Shown in pieces: positions 5,872 through 7,085 of a stretch of 7,085 bases of DNA (position 1 is its first letter; the number at the start of each line of letters is the position of its first letter). A program made the position numbers and the translations under genes. The notes beneath the pieces were generated by a model. That model saw nothing but the letters and a program-made list of their open reading frames with translations, did not search any database and was not told the DNA's origin. The stretch is taken from positions 1 through 7,085 of the forward strand of contig JAKAHI010000066.1 in assembly GCA_021815065.1 (NCBI GenBank), written 5' to 3'. Origin of the DNA: a bacterium. Lineage in GTDB: Bacteria > JAMCPX01.

Positions 5872-7085
5872 CGGAAAATAACATGGAGACCATGATTACG
5901 CGTTATCCCGGCAAGTTCGTTTCCGAAAACAGGGTGTTCAGCCAGATACATCCCGGAAACAGGATATTCTTCGGTACCGGTTGTGGAGAGCCGCAGTACC
6001 TTGTCGGTGCGCTGATACAGTACGTCCAATCACACCCGAAAAGTTTTGTCGACGCAGAACTCCTCCAGGTCTGGACGCTCGGAGTCACCCCGTATTTCGA
6101 CGAGAAGTTCAAAGAAAACTTCCGTCACAATTTTTTCTTTGTCGGAGCAAGTACCCGGGATACCATCAACAAGGGCATAGCGGACTATTCCCCGGTATTC
6201 CTCTGGCAGGTCCCCGAACTGTTCCGTAAAAAATTCATCCCAATCGATGTTGCGTTTATCCAGACTTCCCTTCCCGACGAACACGGCTATTTCAGCCTCG
6301 GCATCAGTGTCGACATTGTAAAATCAGCCGTAGAGAATGCATCCATGGTTGTTGCTCAGGTGAACAGGTTTATGCCGAGAGTCCATGGCGAGACCTTTAT
6401 CCATGCGGAGGATATAGACTTTATCTTACCCCGCGATGAGCCTTTACTCGAGTTTGAATTCAAGGTACCCGATGAGATTGCTAAGAGGATTGGAGACTAT
6501 GTTTCGCAGATTGTCCAGGACGGCGATACCATACAGGCCGGCTATGGAAGCCTTCCGAATGCGATCCTTTGCCAACTCTCCGGTAAAAAGAATCTCGGCG
6601 TGCATACGGAGCTGTTATCAGATGGCATCATAGATCTGATGAAGAAAGGCGTTATCGATAACAGCAGGAAAGAGCTCAACCGGTGGAAAACGGTTGCGGC
6701 ATTCTGCATGGGGAAAAAAGAAACGTACGAATTTCTGCACGATAATCCTGCGATAGAATTCCGTCCGGTAAATTATACCAACAATCCCACGGTAATCGCC
6801 CGTCAAAAGAATATGACGGCCATAAACAGCGCACTGGAGATCGATCTGTCGGGCCAGGCAACCGCAGAAACCATCGGCAGGGCATTCTACAGCGGGATCG
6901 GGGGACAGGCCGATTTCATGCGCGGTGCTGTAGTGTCCCAGGGAGGGAAGACCATACTCGTGATGCAATCGACGGCAAAAAACGGAGAGGTTTCCCGGAT
7001 AGTCCCGTTCCTCAGTGAGGGGGCAAAGATAACGCTGACCCCGGGTGATATACACTATGTCGTAACGGAATATGGCATAGCATAT
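5868..7085 (+). CDS. Acetyl-CoA hydrolase/transferase-family CoA-transferase, 3'-truncated by the window edge
   Basis: Class I-type CoA-transferase related to 4-hydroxybutyrate, butyrate and succinyl-CoA:acetate CoA-transferases, moving CoA between small carboxylic acids in the cytoplasm. All 406 visible codons are open. Visible motifs: GTGCGEPQ (36-43), DEHGYFSLGISVD (137-149), GYGSLPNA (225-232), the catalytic-glutamate motif VHTELLSDG with Glu248 as the likely nucleophile that forms the glutamyl-CoA thioester, GIGGQADF (343-350) and the ending VTEYGIAY (399-406). The sequence resembles a group in Desulfobacterota in which this domain is fused to a C-terminal GNAT acetyltransferase domain; whether that is true here cannot be seen. 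The ATGA overlap with the regulator gene (5868-5871) implies co-transcription and coupled translation. The substrate is not determined by the sequence, and these enzymes are often mislabelled hydrolases. Family assignment is firm; the fusion is an inference. Confidence 0.92.
   Translation, partial: MTENNMETMITRYPGKFVSENRVFSQIHPGNRIFFGTGCGEPQYLVGALIQYVQSHPKSFVDAELLQVWTLGVTPYFDEKFKENFRHNFFFVGASTRDTINKGIADYSPVFLWQVPELFRKKFIPIDVAFIQTSLPDEHGYFSLGISVDIVKSAVENASMVVAQVNRFMPRVHGETFIHAEDIDFILPRDEPLLEFEFKVPDEIAKRIGDYVSQIVQDGDTIQAGYGSLPNAILCQLSGKKNLGVHTELLSDGIIDLMKKGVIDNSRKELNRWKTVAAFCMGKKETYEFLHDNPAIEFRPVNYTNNPTVIARQKNMTAINSALEIDLSGQATAETIGRAFYSGIGGQADFMRGAVVSQGGKTILVMQSTAKNGEVSRIVPFLSEGAKITLTPGDIHYVVTEYGIAY

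Noticed and set aside
5981..6633. Two plus-strand open frames (5981-6229 and 6436-6633) inside the CoA-transferase gene
   Set aside because: The CoA-transferase frame is continuous through both and carries the family motifs; these are alternative-frame shadows.

Overview
The window holds one 5'-truncated gene followed by a compact four-gene operon, all on the + strand. Base composition is near-balanced in GC, with frequent ATA (Ile) and AGG (Arg) codons. Together with the gene content (NtrC-type regulators and an acetyl-CoA hydrolase/transferase-family protein), this suggests an anaerobic bacterium of the Desulfobacterota (former Deltaproteobacteria) or a neighbouring phylum such as Nitrospirota. 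That placement is an inference from style and context, not a firm identification.

Layout. Positions 2-1300 encode most of an NtrC-family response regulator (receiver, sigma-54 AAA+ and Fis-type HTH domains) whose first ~25 residues lie before the window. A short gap, 1301-1387, holds a good sigma-70-like promoter (TTGACT, 17 nt, TATACA). Next come a 56-residue two-helix membrane protein with a TTG start (1388-1558), a 987-residue sensor kinase with an N-terminal SLC5/sodium-solute symporter domain (1555-4518), a second NtrC-family regulator (4528-5871), and a CoA-transferase/hydrolase-family enzyme that runs off the right edge (5868-7085). The small gene overlaps the kinase gene by ATGA. The second regulator overlaps the enzyme gene by ATGA as well. 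Kinase and second regulator are 9 nt apart. No mobile element, RNA gene, CRISPR array or convincing terminator was seen.

Working model. The small protein, symporter-kinase and regulator match the CbrX-CbrA-CbrB arrangement known from Pseudomonas carbon/nitrogen control. The symporter domain probably senses or transports a small organic solute, the kinase phosphorylates the adjacent regulator at Asp53, and the regulator activates sigma-54 promoters that lie outside this window. The translationally coupled CoA-transferase is the unusual element: it suggests that the sensed solute is a carboxylate (acetate, propionate or a similar acid) which the enzyme activates to, or releases from, its CoA thioester. 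That link is an inference from gene order.
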